This document shows, piece by piece, positions 24,425 through 35,213 of a stretch of DNA of 64,000 nucleotides; positions within the stretch are counted from its first letter, which is position 1; every line of letters begins with the position of its first letter. Under the pieces are notes generated by a model. It did no database searches. It worked only from the letters and a program-made list of their open reading frames with translations, and was not told where the DNA came from. A program made the position numbers and the translations under genes. This DNA is from Monodelphis domestica (taxonomy: Eukaryota > Chordata > Mammalia > Didelphimorphia > Didelphidae). The DNA lies in NCBI RefSeq assembly GCF_027887165.1, contig NC_077231.1, positions 193,056,334 to 193,120,333 of the forward strand, read 5' to 3'.

Positions 24425-24967
24425 TTAAATGCTAATAATAGCAACAGCACCTACTCTGTGCCAGGCCCTGGGCTAAGCTCTATACAAATATTCTCTCATC
24501 TGATCCTCACAAGAACAAAGGTAGGTGCTTTTATCATCCCCATTTTAGATTTAAGGAACCTAGAGACAAACAGAAGTTAAGAGACTTGCCCACACCACAC
24601 AGCTAGTACTTGTCAGACAAGAATTGAATGGAAGTCTTCCTGACTCCTGTTCCAGTGCTCTGTGAAAATAGAAATTTGATACCCTTGAACTACATGTACC
24701 CAGCCTCCTTTTAAGTTATGTCCTCACTTTGCGTCCTGAAGTTTGGGAGAGAAATTTTGCTGAACACTGCTGGGGGGTTTGGGGGGCTTTTGCTTTGGTA
24801 AAGTGCTGCAAGTGTGTCCTCTCTGGCTCTGTGCTCTGCTCACTGGGCTGAAGGAAGGCCTTTCTCTCTCACTTTGTTGTTATTCAGTCCTATAAATTTA
24901 AATACTTGGAGCATTCTTTCATTTTTATTCTCAAAGCTCTATCCATCACTCCACCTGGCTGGCCCTA
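24425..24967 (-). repeat. MIR-class SINE split by an LTR
   Basis: The left part runs from 'gcacctactctgtgccaggc' to 'ctgttccagtgctc' (24660). It resumes at 24936 with 'gctctatccatcactccacc' and 'tggctggccc', which is exactly the continuation of the same tRNA-like head. The two parts were one element before the LTR landed. Confidence 0.8.
24661..24935 (+). mobile_element. Short solo LTR-like insertion (275 bp)
   Basis: Begins TGTGAAAA and ends TTCTCAAA, flanked by a 4-bp duplication GCTC (24657-24660 and 24936-24939) at a point that interrupts a SINE, so the borders are well fixed. A TATAAA-like signal lies near the right end. The LTR identity is inferred from the TG start and TSD. The 3' end is not the canonical CA, so another short element type is possible. 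Confidence 0.5.
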
Positions 24968-25179
24968 AAACTTCTATATGAAATCTCTCCTTATCTCTTC
25001 CACCCACATTATATTGTATTTAATTTGAATATATTTTATATGTACTTAGAGGTGAACCTGTCATTTCCCCTCAAAGGAATGTCAATTCCTTAAATGCAGG
25101 TTTGTCTTTTTATTCCCCACACAAAGTAAAGTGCCTGGCGCATAGTAGGTGATTAATAATTTTTTTTTTGGTTAACCTG

Positions 25180-26013
25180 ATATTAAATTAGGCCTGATTG
25201 AAGCATTCTATTTCTATTCCTTCCAAAAGTCTAACTTTAAAATAGCAAATAATTGGAATAGTACCTGAATGGGAAAGATGACTTTCAACATAATAAAGGC
25301 ACAGGTCCCGGGGACTTTTGGCTGACAGCCCAGGAGGGCTAGAAGAGGCTCACCTCCTTTAACTCTTTGCATTCTTTGGGGAGGAAGGCCTAAGGGTGGA
25401 TCCTGTGGATTGTTAATAGAACATCACTTTCTCCAGCCAGGAATGGAGTGGGAGAAAAGAGGCATGAGGGAGTCAGCTTGTAGAATCTCATCAGCCCACT
25501 CCAAGGCTGACTGCTGCTGCTTCTGCTATAGTTGTACACCAGTATTGCAAGGAGATTCCTAAAGTTTCTGTTCCATCTTGGGCCATGGTGGGGATGGGGA
25601 ATGGTATAGAAGGGCGCCCACACCTCCAGTATGACCCCGACCCATTCTTGTGTTTCCACGTGGATTGGCAAAATGGAATTTGTACCTTTCTATTTTGCCC
25701 GTGCTCCGCAGTGCCGAGAACCAAGAGTTTCTGTGAGCTCTGGATCAAAGTCTAATCAGATGCTCTAGGTTCCTCCCTCAGCCAACATCCTGAATCTGAT
25801 AACTCAAGCTGCTTAGAAGATTGGGACCATCACGGAGAAAATCAGGAAGCTATCTGTTGTCATGTTCCTTCTGTCTCTTGTGACTCCTTGTTTCCTGGGA
25901 CTGAGTATAATCAGGCGAGTGTAGGTATGCACATGTGAAAGAACAGGACTCAGATCACTGACTATCCAGCCTCTATGACCCTGGCAAGCTTTACAGTCTC
26001 CTCTCTCTGTCGC

Positions 26014-26046
<33 letters not shown>

Positions 26047-26208
26047 CATGTAATTAAGCGAGATTGATTGCCCCAGCTGCTGCCAGTGGCTTTGACTTAG
26101 GAGAAGCCTCTACAGCAACCTCCAACCAGTTCAACACATCCAACCTGCACTTTCTTGCCTCTTTTTCCCAGAATGTACTGATTGGAAAGGAAAATAAACA
26201 GTAGAGAG
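25180..26208. other. Higher-GC unexplained segment
   Basis: From about 25290 to 26190 the sequence is visibly less AT-rich than its surroundings and contains no repeat I recognise apart from a (TGTC)n run. Open frames of 78-93 codons on the minus strand lack domains. It could be an untranslated exon, an enhancer or an old degraded element. Confidence 0.35.
26011..26047 (+). repeat. (TGTC)n microsatellite
   Basis: About nine tandem copies, directly visible. Confidence 0.95.
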
Positions 26209-26365
26209 GAGAAGATAACTTTCTTTTTTTTTGTCTTTGTGGCACTTTATTTTGTTTTTAATTTTTATTTGGTCATTTCCAAACATTATTCATTGGAAAC
26301 AAAGATCATTTTCTTTTCTTCCCTCCCCCGCTCCCACCACCTCACCCACGAGAAGATAACTTTCT
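26209..26365 (-). mobile_element. Very short LINE-1 3' end insertion with 16-bp TSD
   Basis: A 125-bp L1 3' terminus (26225-26349), with a T-rich left end and 'ggtcatttccaaacattatt', matches 51550-51600. It is flanked by perfect 16-bp copies of gagaagataactttct at 26209-26224 and 26350-26365. This is a strongly 5'-truncated insertion of a fairly young L1. Confidence 0.95.
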
Positions 26366-26399
26366 AAGCTTTACACAGTCTACTCTTTTAAAGATATAA

Positions 26400-26660
26400 T
26401 TGTTTCATCTGGATCAGGTTTGTCTTGTTTTTAAAAATTATAACTATATTGCTGGCTTAAACTCAGCTTCTGGACAATTTTGGTCTCAAAGCAATATTTT
26501 TAATATTTCCCTACCCTTGAATCTTGAATTACATATATCTGTATTTATATGTAAATATGCACAATATTTTACCATATTAAACATGATCATTCATCACCAT
26601 CATCATAATAAAATAAATTTGTTACATTTAGGCATTTGGCTCCTAATTTCTTAATTCAAT
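26400..26660. other. No feature recognised
   Basis: AT-rich, with a short CAT/CACCAT-like run near 26590. Confidence 0.4.
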
Positions 26661-26669
26661 AATTTAAAT

Positions 26670-26918
26670 AATAATAGCTATCATTTATATAGTGCTTTAT
26701 AGTTTGTAAGGCAATTTATAAATACTGTTTTATTTTATCCTCATCATAACCTGGAGAAATAAGTGTTGCCATTATTCCCATTTTACATTTGAGAAAACTG
26801 AGGCAGACGAAGATGAAGTGATTTGCATGGGGTCACACTGTAAGTGTCAGAGGCAGGATTTGAATTCATGGCTTCCTTATTCCAGGTCCAGTGCTCTAGT
26901 CACTGTGCCTCCTGGCTA
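26670..26918 (-). repeat. MIR-class CORE-SINE, full length
   Basis: 'atcatttatatagtgcttta', 'attcccattttacatttgag', 'aaaactgaggcagacg' and 'ttccaggtccagtgctctag' are in the expected reverse order. Confidence 0.8.
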
Positions 26919-26991
26919 CTGTTTCAAATCTATATTTACACTTATTATACTCTAAATCTATATTTATATGCTGCTTTTATTCCTAAGCGTA

Positions 26992-27068
26992 TGCATATAT
27001 ATATATATATCTGTTGGACCTTATCTATTTTATATCTATATCTATATCTATATCTATATCTATATCTA

Positions 27069-27117
<49 letters not shown>

Positions 27118-27140
27118 GTTGGACCTTATATATTTTCTGG
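26992..27140 (+). repeat. Compound (TA)n/(TATCTA)n/(TATC)n microsatellite with flanking duplicate
   Basis: Pure pyrimidine/AT tandem array, bounded by two copies of ctgttggaccttat (27011 and 27117). The array therefore lies between duplicated unique sequence. Confidence 0.95.
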
Positions 27141-28340
27141 TTTTTTTCTAGTTGGTTACGCTCATTTTGGTGTTTTATATTGATTTTCAGAGTGCTAATA
27201 AACCCGTTTAATTCAGTAGCTTTTGCACAATTGATAGGAGTCATTCCATCAATGAATATATAAATGGAACAAATGGTGGCATGTATGTAGGATACAAACT
27301 GCCTGATACTCTCAGTGTCTAAAGTCCCAGTTTCAGTGGCTTAATTTAATCAGTGTCCACAATAAGTTTGACACCAACATGATGAGACCTCGGACAGCAG
27401 AGGTGGCACCAGGTTGCCTGGAGAGAGATGATTCAGCAGAAGTCTGAAACAGAGAAGTCAAAGGTCCTGGGCTGTTCAGCAGCAGAACTGGTCCATGAGC
27501 AGCCCCTGCATTTGTGGCTTACAAGAGGTCAGAAAACCCAGTCTTTAAAAAAAGAATAAAAATTATTAAATAAATTATATATATATATATATATTTGTGT
27601 ATATTTATAAATGGGTTTGGTGGCAGTATTGGGTTGTATGTATTATATGTCCATTATATATATAATTACACTATAGTAACTCTTCTGTGATTTTTGTTAT
27701 AATAGGAATTTAATTCAAACTTGGATTCCCTTCACCACGCAGTCATAGCATCTAGAATTTAGCTTCCCTCCCTGCTACCTGATTTTTGTTGTTGTTGTTG
27801 TTGTTCTGATCCAGGGCATGTATTTGTAAAGTCTAATTTGAATTACACCTAGATCACATTACAACTCACTGAAGGTAATACCATCTAAAATATAAGGTAC
27901 TCTAGTCTGAAAATACTTCAAGATCCAAGCCTTTGGTTATATAAAATGAAGTTGGGCTCCGTTTTATCAATTCTGTGCAGACAAGATTCTGCATACCAAA
28001 TTTGCTTAATATCACAGTTGTTGTGACACTCAGGAATGATACAGTCAAACAAAGAAAACTTATTTCTAGTAAGGGTAAAAGTAATACCTCTTCCTTTAAC
28101 TTCCTCAGGCATGGAGTCAGAGGAAAATAATGAGTTATCTCTTGAGACCCAGGAATAAATAGGATTTCCTAGAATTCAAAAAACAAACAACAACAAAGTC
28201 CTCAAAAGAAAAATAAAACCTTCTTCAATATTCAGATACACTTAAAGGGAAATTGCAGTGAGATATGTACTATACAAGACATAATTAGGTGTGCCCAAGG
28301 ATCTGTGACCTCATAAGATCATAGGTTTGGTGCTGCCTGG
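27141..28340. other. Mostly unrecognised, with small microsatellites
   Basis: Holds (AT)n at about 27574-27595 and (GTT)n at about 27785-27804. Otherwise no gene or repeat was identified. Confidence 0.45.
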
Positions 28341-28344
28341 CTAT

Positions 28345-28500
28345 CAGAAACATCTGATCCTATCCCTTCATTTTTCAGATGAGGAAACTGAGCCCAAAGA
28401 GAGAGAGGGACATGCTTGAGATCATTTGGATAGTAAGTTTCAGAGGCCTCCAATTCCAGAGGCAGGACTGTCTCCTGAGCCTTGTCCTCCTGTGGGATTC
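28345..28500 (+). repeat. L3/CR1-like ancient repeat
   Basis: 'catctgatcctatcccttca', 'cagatgaggaaactgagccc', 'gacatgcttgagatcat' and 'ggcaggactgtctcctgagc'. Confidence 0.5.
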
Positions 28501-28872
28501 TTAGCCTCATCTTTTCATGAATCCACAACAGAAGACTCCCTCCATCTCCTGACGTGCTAGAGGCTATAATGTGTCTGTGGTTCTTTTAATCCCTCAGGGG
28601 TATTCATATAACTCTTGGGTTATCCATAATTTGCTCCTCATTCTTACTCCATGATGACTCTCTTCTTGAAGTAACCTGAGTGTTTGCTTGTGTCTTTTAT
28701 GCCACTCATATTCAAGTTATCTTTGATATTATGAAGCAATATACTGATTTCTAGCTGTTTGACTTTTTAGTGTCTTTTCAATTTTTGTTCTCATGAGAAC
28801 TTGGGGTCCTTGGAAGGTAGGTGGAAAGGGCAGGAGCCATAGTACTTGATTTCAAATACCCAAGCACAGCTA

Positions 28873-28873
<1 letters not shown>

Positions 28874-28913
<40 letters not shown>

Positions 28914-28929
28914 CATACATACATACATA
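28874..28929 (+). repeat. (AT)n/(ACAT)n microsatellite
   Basis: Directly visible dinucleotide then tetranucleotide run. Confidence 0.95.
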
Positions 28930-29105
28930 TTTTACAATTACACCCCATTTTATCTTCAAAATAACTCTGAAACATAGGTGATATTATTCTTCCCATTTAT
29001 AGACAAGGACAGTGGAGCAAATAGGTTAAATGACTTGCTCAGGGTCACACAGATAAGCATCTGAGGCTAGATTTGAATCTAGCTCTTCCTGACTCCTCTG
29101 TTTTG
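28930..29105 (-). repeat. MIR-class SINE
   Basis: 'catttatagacaaggacagt', 'cttgctcagggtcacacag' and 'gatttgaatctagctcttcc'. Confidence 0.65.
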
Positions 29106-29204
29106 ATGAGACAATTTATAGAAATTAGGCATGTGATAGGGCATTATCATTATAATAATAAAACATGAATTGTTACTGCATAGATATTGGAAATGAACAG
29201 CCCA

Positions 29205-29370
29205 TATCTGCTATAATATTTATGGTTTACAAAGTGCTTTCCTCACAATCTATAATGGACTCAGGTCAAGAATTATTGTCCCCATTTTATAGAAGGGGAA
29301 CTTGAGGGTTAGAAAGGTTAATTAGCTTATCCATTGTGGTCTCACAGACTGAGACAAGAGTGCTAGATTT
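29205..29370 (-). repeat. MIR-class SINE, degraded
   Basis: 'ggtttacaaagtgctttcct', 'cattttatagaaggggaact' and 'gtggtctcacagactgagac' follow the family order. Confidence 0.5.
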
Positions 29371-29442
29371 AGAATCAGATTACTGAATTTGAATTCTGGA
29401 CCTTCCAAATTTCATCATCAAGAATTAATTATTAGTTGATAA

Positions 29443-30340
29443 TGTGAATCTTAGAATTGCTCAGCCTCTACTTCAGAAGATTTGATTAAGCTATTCCCCA
29501 TTTTTAACAATGGAGGTACTTGGTCAGGAATGTATTGAGAACTTTAAAATTACTCCACCCTGCTCAGACAATGCATTATGGGAAGATAAAGTTGCAAATT
29601 CCTGATTGAACAATGAAAAGTCCCCAACTCATACTTATAGTGAAGCAAAAACCCTAAGCTAGGTGGTCTATTTTTAGATCTAATACAAAAGGGTGCTAAG
29701 TACCTATAAAGGTTAAATTAATCAATGAAAGATCAAGCAACTTACAAAAGGCAAGCTGAACAAAAGAGGTGTGAAGTACTCAGAAGATATAATATACCCA
29801 GAGAAGGTGAGAACTCTAGAGTGATGAGAACTAAGAATGGGCAGAACTGGGAAAAAGCGTCTACTATGATTGGTAGATGTGAAAATTTAGGGGAGGTGAC
29901 ATAAGAGAAAAATCTCTTTAAAAGGAAGTGAAGCAACAAGTTCAGGGCAATTGAATTCAGTTAAAATTTGAATTCAGTTTGGAGGCTAATTTCAGTTCAG
30001 AGTGGAAGAACCCAGCTTGAAGACAATCTTGTGGTGAGTGATAAAGACTGACTCATTCTTCCTTAGACTCAGACCTAGGCCCTTTCCTATTGCTTGGCTA
30101 CTCTCTCTCTCTTTCTCTCTCTCTCTTTCTCTCTCTCTCCTTCCCTTAATTCATTCATTTGTATTAATGAAAATCTCCATAAAACCCAGCTGACTTGGGT
30201 ATTTTCATATTTGGGAATTTTCCCATGGCGACCACTTATTTTTAATATAAATCAAGACACTAAAAATTATCTTTACAGTTTGGCCAAAATTTTACAGTTT
30301 TGGCAATTCACAGTCTTGGCAAACCATATTTTCATGATTA
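29443..30340 (+). mobile_element. Solo LTR of an endogenous retrovirus (right border approximate)
   Basis: Starts TGTGAATCTTAG. The distal third has a CT-rich tract (30099-30138), then 'aatctccataaaacccagct', 'gacttgggtattttcat' and 'cccatggcgacca'. These correspond in order to the R/U5 part of the LTR at 39602-40185 ('cctccataaactcc', 'gacttgagtgtttcat', 'ccttggcggcca'). No internal viral genes adjoin. It is older and more diverged than a recent insertion. The right end could not be fixed by a TSD. Confidence 0.65.
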
Positions 30341-30359
30341 TAATAATTAATATTTTAAC

Positions 30360-30625
30360 AAAAATTATACCTAAGATTTATATAGCACATCAAAGTTTGA
30401 AAAATGCTTTACAGATACTATCACATTTCATTCTGACAACAACCTTTCTAGATGATCTCTATTATTATCCTCATTTGACATAGGAGGAAATTGAAACAGA
30501 TAGTAGTTAAATGATTTGCCCAGGGTCATAGAGAGAGATCAATAAGTGTCTGAAGTTGGATTTGAACTCTAGTCTTCCTGACTCTAATTTCAGTGCTCTC
30601 TTCATTATGCCACAAAACTGCTTCG
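30360..30625 (-). repeat. MIR-class CORE-SINE
   Basis: 'agatttatatagcacatcaa', 'attattatcctcatttgaca', 'tttgcccagggtcatagaga' and 'tctaatttcagtgctctctt' are in reverse family order. Confidence 0.75.
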
Positions 30626-30814
30626 AATAGGAATATTATTTGATGTTTTTGGTTTGTAATTTCCTGATATATAAAATGGTATGAGGAAGGTTGGTCTAAG
30701 GTTCTTTCTATATCTAAGTTGGTGATGCTAAATGTCAGAGTCAAGATTCAAATACAGATTTTATGATGACAAATCCTGTGTTCTTTTCATTTTTTTGCTT
30801 TTCTATAAGTAAAT

Positions 30815-31010
30815 ATCATAGTGCCACTGACTTGGAGTTGGAAGGGATGTTAGTGCAAACATCTCATTTCATTTATGAGAAAATTGATGCCCAGAGGTCT
30901 TAAGTGGTTCATAAAACATTGGATTTATACAATAAGTGGTTTATTCAATATTGGAAGCCAGGTCTTCTGATTCATTTCCAGGATGCTTTCCCACCGCACA
31001 ATTGCATTCA
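30815..31010 (+). repeat. L3/CR1-like ancient repeat
   Basis: 'cttggagttggaagggatgt', 'gcaaacatctcatttcattt', 'gatgcccagaggtcttaag' and 'gaagccaggtcttctgattc'. Confidence 0.5.
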
Positions 31011-31398
31011 TTTGCCTTTTCACTCTTAGTGCAATAATTCATTGTAAAACTTCATATTTGCATAACATTTTAGAATTTTAGTATATTCACACAAATAATA
31101 TATTATAATAATAATCCAATTTAAACATACCTTACTCTTCAATTCTGTCTAATATAAGGATACCTTACATAATTTAAAATATTTATGCTGAGCAAACCTA
31201 CATTCATAGTTGCATGAGATTGAACTATTGAAGTTTTTGAATTTGTAATATTGGCTCTCTCTTTTAAGCTCTCAAATTTAAGTGTTTGTTTGTTTGTTTT
31301 TTTAAGAAATGCACTAGACAGATATAATGGGCATGTTACAAGATTTCAAGTGGATATATAACTTGCTATTTGCTACTATTTTAAAACATTTTTTTTAA
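31011..31398. other. No feature recognised
   Basis: AT-rich lead-in to the L1 pair. It includes a short (GTTT)n run near 31285. Confidence 0.45.
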
Positions 31399-32800
31399 CA
31401 AGAACTATATGAACACAACTACAAAACACTCACCACACAATTAAAACTAGATCTAAATAATTGCCAAAACATCGATTGCTCATGTGTAGGATGAGCTAAC
31501 ATAATAAAAATGACAATCTTACTCAAATTAATTTACTTATTAATGCCATACCCATTGAACTACCACAGAACTTTTTTACTGAATTAGAAAAAAAAAAACA
31601 TTAGAAGTTCATTTGGAAGAACAAAAGATCAAGGATTTCCAGGGAAATAATGAAAAAAAAAACTGCGAAGGAAGGAGGCCTTGCAGTCCCAGATCTCAAA
31701 CTATACTATAAAGCAGTGGTCATCAAAACAATTTGGTACTGGCTAAGAGACAGAAAGGAGGATCAGTGGAATGGACTTGGGGTAAGTGACCTCAGCAAGA
31801 CAGTCTACGATAAGGCCAAAGATCCAAGCTTTTGAGACCAAAATCCACTATTTGATAAAATCTGCTGGGAAAATTGGAAGGCAGCATGGGAAAGATTAGG
31901 TTTGGATCAACATCTCACACCCTACACCAAGATAAACTCAGAATGGGGGAATGACTTGAATATAAAGAAGGGAAGTATAAGTAAATTAGCTGAACACAGA
32001 ATAGTATACTTGTCAGATATTTGGGAAAAGAGGGGATATGGCAAAGTAGGGACATTAATTCATTGCTGGTGGGGTTGTGAATTGATCCAACCATTCTGGA
32101 GGGTAATTTGGAACTATGCCCAAAGGGCGATGAAAGACTGTCTGCCCTTTGATCCAGCCACAGCATTGCTGGGTTTGTACACCAAAAAGATAATAAGGAA
32201 AAAGACTTGTACAAGAATATTCATATGTGTGCTCTTTGTGGGGGCCAAAAATTGGAAAATGAAGGGATGCCCTTCAGTTGGAGAATGGCTGAACAAATTG
32301 TGGTATATGTTGGTGATGGAATACTATTATGCTAAAAGGAATAATAAAGTGGAGGGATTCCATGGAGACTGGAACAACCTCCAGGAAGTGATGCAGAGTG
32401 AGAGGAGCAGAAACAGGAAAACATTGTACACAGAGACTGATACACTGTGGTACAATCGAATGTAATGGAATTCTCCATTAGTGTCAATGCAATGTCTCTA
32501 AACAATCTGCAGGGATCTAGGAGAAAAAACACTATCCACAAGCAGAGGACAAACTGTGGGAGTAAAAACACCGAGGAAAAGCAACTGCTTGACTATAGGG
32601 GTTGAGGAGACATGTCTGAGGAGAGACTCTAAATGAATACTCTAATGTAAATACCAACAACAGGGAAATGGGTTTGAATCAAGAACACATATGATACCCA
32701 GTGGAATCACGTGTCAGCTATGGGGGTGGGGGGAGAAAATTATCTTTGTCTCCAATGAATAATGTTTGGAAATGACCAAATAAAATAATGTTTAAAAAAA
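31399..32800 (+). mobile_element. LINE-1 copy A: 5'-truncated, internally deleted
   Basis: Starts inside ORF2 at the region encoding [10 protein letters not shown] (residue about 786 of the intact copy at 51871-55677) and continues through the end of ORF2 into the 3' UTR, ending with AATAAA and an A-rich tail. A 187-codon frame (31902-32465) encodes the ORF2 C-terminus ending near TLWYNRM. Around 32037-32045 the text jumps from the region encoding YLSDIWE to the region encoding [11 protein letters not shown], losing roughly 0.45-0.5 kb that the intact copy has. The poly-A runs in 31590-31660 shift the upstream frame. It is a relatively young, dead copy. Confidence 0.92.
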
Positions 32801-34690
32801 TGAAATCACCATAGACAAAATAAAATACTTAGGAATATATCTCCCGAGACAAACACAGGAACTATATGAATGCAACTACAAAACACTCTCCACACAATTA
32901 AAATTAGATCTAAACAATTGGAAAAACATTGATTGCTCATGGGTGGGACAAGCTAACATAGTAAAAATTACAATCCTACCCAAATTAATCTACTTATTTA
33001 ATGCCATATCCATTGCACAACCAAAAAACTTTTTTACTGAATTAGAAAAAAACACAACAATGTTTGTTTGGAAGAACAAAAGATCAAGGATATCCAGGGA
33101 AATCATGGAAAAAAAATGCAGATGAAGGAGGCCTTGCAGTCCTAGATCTCAAACTATACTATAAAGCAGTGATTATCAAAACAATTTGGTACTGGCTAAG
33201 AGACAGAAAAGAGAATCAGTGGAATGGACTTAGGGTAAATTACCTCAGGAAGACAGTCTATGATAAACCCACAGATCCCAGTTTTGGGGAATAAAACCCA
33301 CTTTTTGATAAAAACTGCTGGGAAAATTGGAAGACAGTATGGGAGAGATTAGGTTTGGATCAACATCTCACACCCTACACCAAGATAAATTTAGAATGGG
33401 TGAATGACCTGAATATAAAGAAGAAAATTAGGTGAGCACAGAATAGTATACTTGTCAGATATTTGGGAAAGGAAAGACTTTAAAATCAAGCAAGAGCTAG
33501 AAAAAAACTACAAATTGTAAAATCAATAATTTTGATTACATCAAATTAAAATGTTTTTGTACAAACAAAACTAATATGTCCAAAATTAGGAGGGAAGCAA
33601 CAAATTGGGAAACAATCTTCATTACAAAAGCCTCTGACAAAGGTCTAATTACTCAAATTTATAAAGAGCTAAACCAGTTGTACCAAAAATCAAGTCATTC
33701 TCTAATTGAAAAATACGCAAGGGACATGAATAGGCAATTTTCAGTTAAAGAAATCAAAACTACTAATAAGCACATGAAAAAACTGTTCTAAATCTCTTAT
33801 AATCAGAGAAATGCAAATCAAAACAACTCTGAGGTATCACCTCACACCTAGCAGACTGATTAATATGGCAGCAAAGGAAAACAATGAATGCTGGAGGGGA
33901 TGTGGCAAAGTTGGGACATTAATTCATTGCTGGTGGAATTGTGAATTGATCCAACTGTTCTGGAGGGCAATTTGGAACTATGCCCAAAGGGTGATAAAAG
34001 ACTGTCTGTCCTTTGATCCAGTCATAGCACTGCTGGGTTTGTACCCCAAAGAGATAATAAGGAAAAAGACATGTACAAAAATATTCATAGCTGCTCTTTT
34101 TGTGGTGGCAAAAAAATTGGAAAATGAGGGAATGCCCTTCAATTGGGGAATGGCTGAACAAATTGTGGTATATGTTGGTGATGGAATACTATTGTGCTAA
34201 AAGGAATAATGAACTCGAGGAATTCCATGGGAACTGGAATGATCTTCAGGAATTGATGCAGAGTGAGAGGAGCAGAACCAGGAGAACATTGTATATAGAG
34301 ACTGATACACTGTGGTACAATTGAATGTAATGGACTTCTCCATTAGTGGCAATGCAATGATCCTGAACAATTCGGAGGGATCTATGAGAAAGAACACTAT
34401 CCATATCCAAAGGAAGAATACTGGGAGTAGAAACACAGAAGAAACACAACTGCTTGATTACATGTTTCAAGAGGGATATGGTTGACGATGTGGCCTCTAA
34501 ATGAACATTCTCATGCAAACATCAACAACCAGGAAATAGGTTCTGATCAAGGACACATGTAATACCCAGTGGAATTGTGAGTTGGCTATGGAAAAAGGTG
34601 AGGGAGTGGAGGGAGGGAAAGAATATGATTCTCGTAACCAAGGAATAATGTTATAAATTGACTAAATAAAATTTAAAAATAAAGAAAAAA
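32801..34690 (+). mobile_element. LINE-1 copy B: 5'-truncated
   Basis: Starts directly after the A-tail of copy A, at ORF2 DNA encoding [18 protein letters not shown], and runs through the ORF2 C-terminus (frame 33811-34200, then 34100-34324) and 3' UTR to an A-rich end near 34690. Several frameshifts and stops split ORF2. It begins about 60 bp further upstream in ORF2 than copy A, so the two are separate insertions rather than a duplication of one. Confidence 0.92.
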
Positions 34691-34711
34691 TATGTTTTAA
34701 AATTTTAAATT

Positions 34712-35075
34712 TCATTTCCCTCCTATATAAATAGTGGTTGTAAACGTAATGAGATATGAACAAAAATTCACCTCTTCATTATCTTTGTAGGAGTAAATTT
34801 CACATTCTTCCCATAATACTTTCTAGGATTGTCTGGTATGCCAAGATGATACTCAGACTATCCTGATGCCTATACTATATGAAATGCTTTATCATCAGTT
34901 GGCTTATTTATTTCATTGACATGTTATCTTGATGGTTTTTATTATCTGAGAAGCCTTCGCATCCAAAAGAGAAGTTCTTAATGTTGAATTAACAGTAACT
35001 AATATTGAATGACTCTATGGTTGTCCATCAACATATCACACATTTGAACAACCAGTCTTTATAAAATCTAAACTC
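34712..35075 (+). pseudogene. COX1: NUMT part: COX1 3' end
   Basis: With the mitochondrial code, pieces read KIHFII, FVGVN, DYPDAYTMWNALSSVG, EAFASKREVL and FEQPVF, matching the conserved C-terminus of cytochrome c oxidase subunit 1. It is interrupted by small indels. Confidence 0.92.
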
Positions 35076-35143
35076 AAGAAAGGGAGGACTTTAACCCCCT
35101 AAGATTAATTTCACGTCAACCCCATAACCTTTATATCTTTTTC
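35076..35143 (-). pseudogene. NUMT part: mitochondrial tRNA-Ser(UCN) copy
   Basis: 'aaccccctaagattaatttc' then 'gtcaaccccataacc' is the light-strand tRNA-Ser placed between COX1 and tRNA-Asp, as in vertebrate mtDNA. The gene lies on the opposite strand to COX1. Confidence 0.8.
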
Positions 35144-35145
35144 AC

Positions 35146-35213
35146 AAGATATTAATAAATTTATTACATAACTTTGCCATAGTTAAATTATAGATTTAAT
35201 CCCTATATGTCTT
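35146..35213 (+). pseudogene. NUMT part: mitochondrial tRNA-Asp copy
   Basis: 'acataactttgccatagtta' and 'aattatagatttaat' match the tRNA-Asp body. Its last base (35620) lies on the far side of the L1 at 35214-35607, which landed in the acceptor-stem end. Confidence 0.8.

Larger units (their letters stand above)
24310..25175 (+). repeat. LINE-2 3' region, interrupted by a SINE and an LTR
   Basis: Left part (about 24310-24424) is L2-like text. The right part (about 24970-25175) has 'ggaatgtcaattccttaaat', 'caggtttgtctttttattc', 'agtgcctggcgcatagtagg' and 'tgattaataa', the L2 3' end. The SINE at 24425-24967 and its LTR occupy the gap. Confidence 0.6.

Noticed and set aside
26844-27263. 139-codon open frame with tyrosine/leucine runs
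   Set aside because: It consists of a SINE and a TATC-type microsatellite read in frame.
31330-31398. Upstream continuation of the NUMT (COX1) left of the L1 pair, suggested by 'atttgctactatttt'
   Set aside because: The similarity is too short and the surrounding bases do not align with COX1, so I could not support L1 copies A and B lying inside the NUMT.
31650-34324. Several 60-187 codon frames that could look like exons of a host gene
   Set aside because: They are pieces of L1 ORF2, matching the intact copy at 51871-55677.
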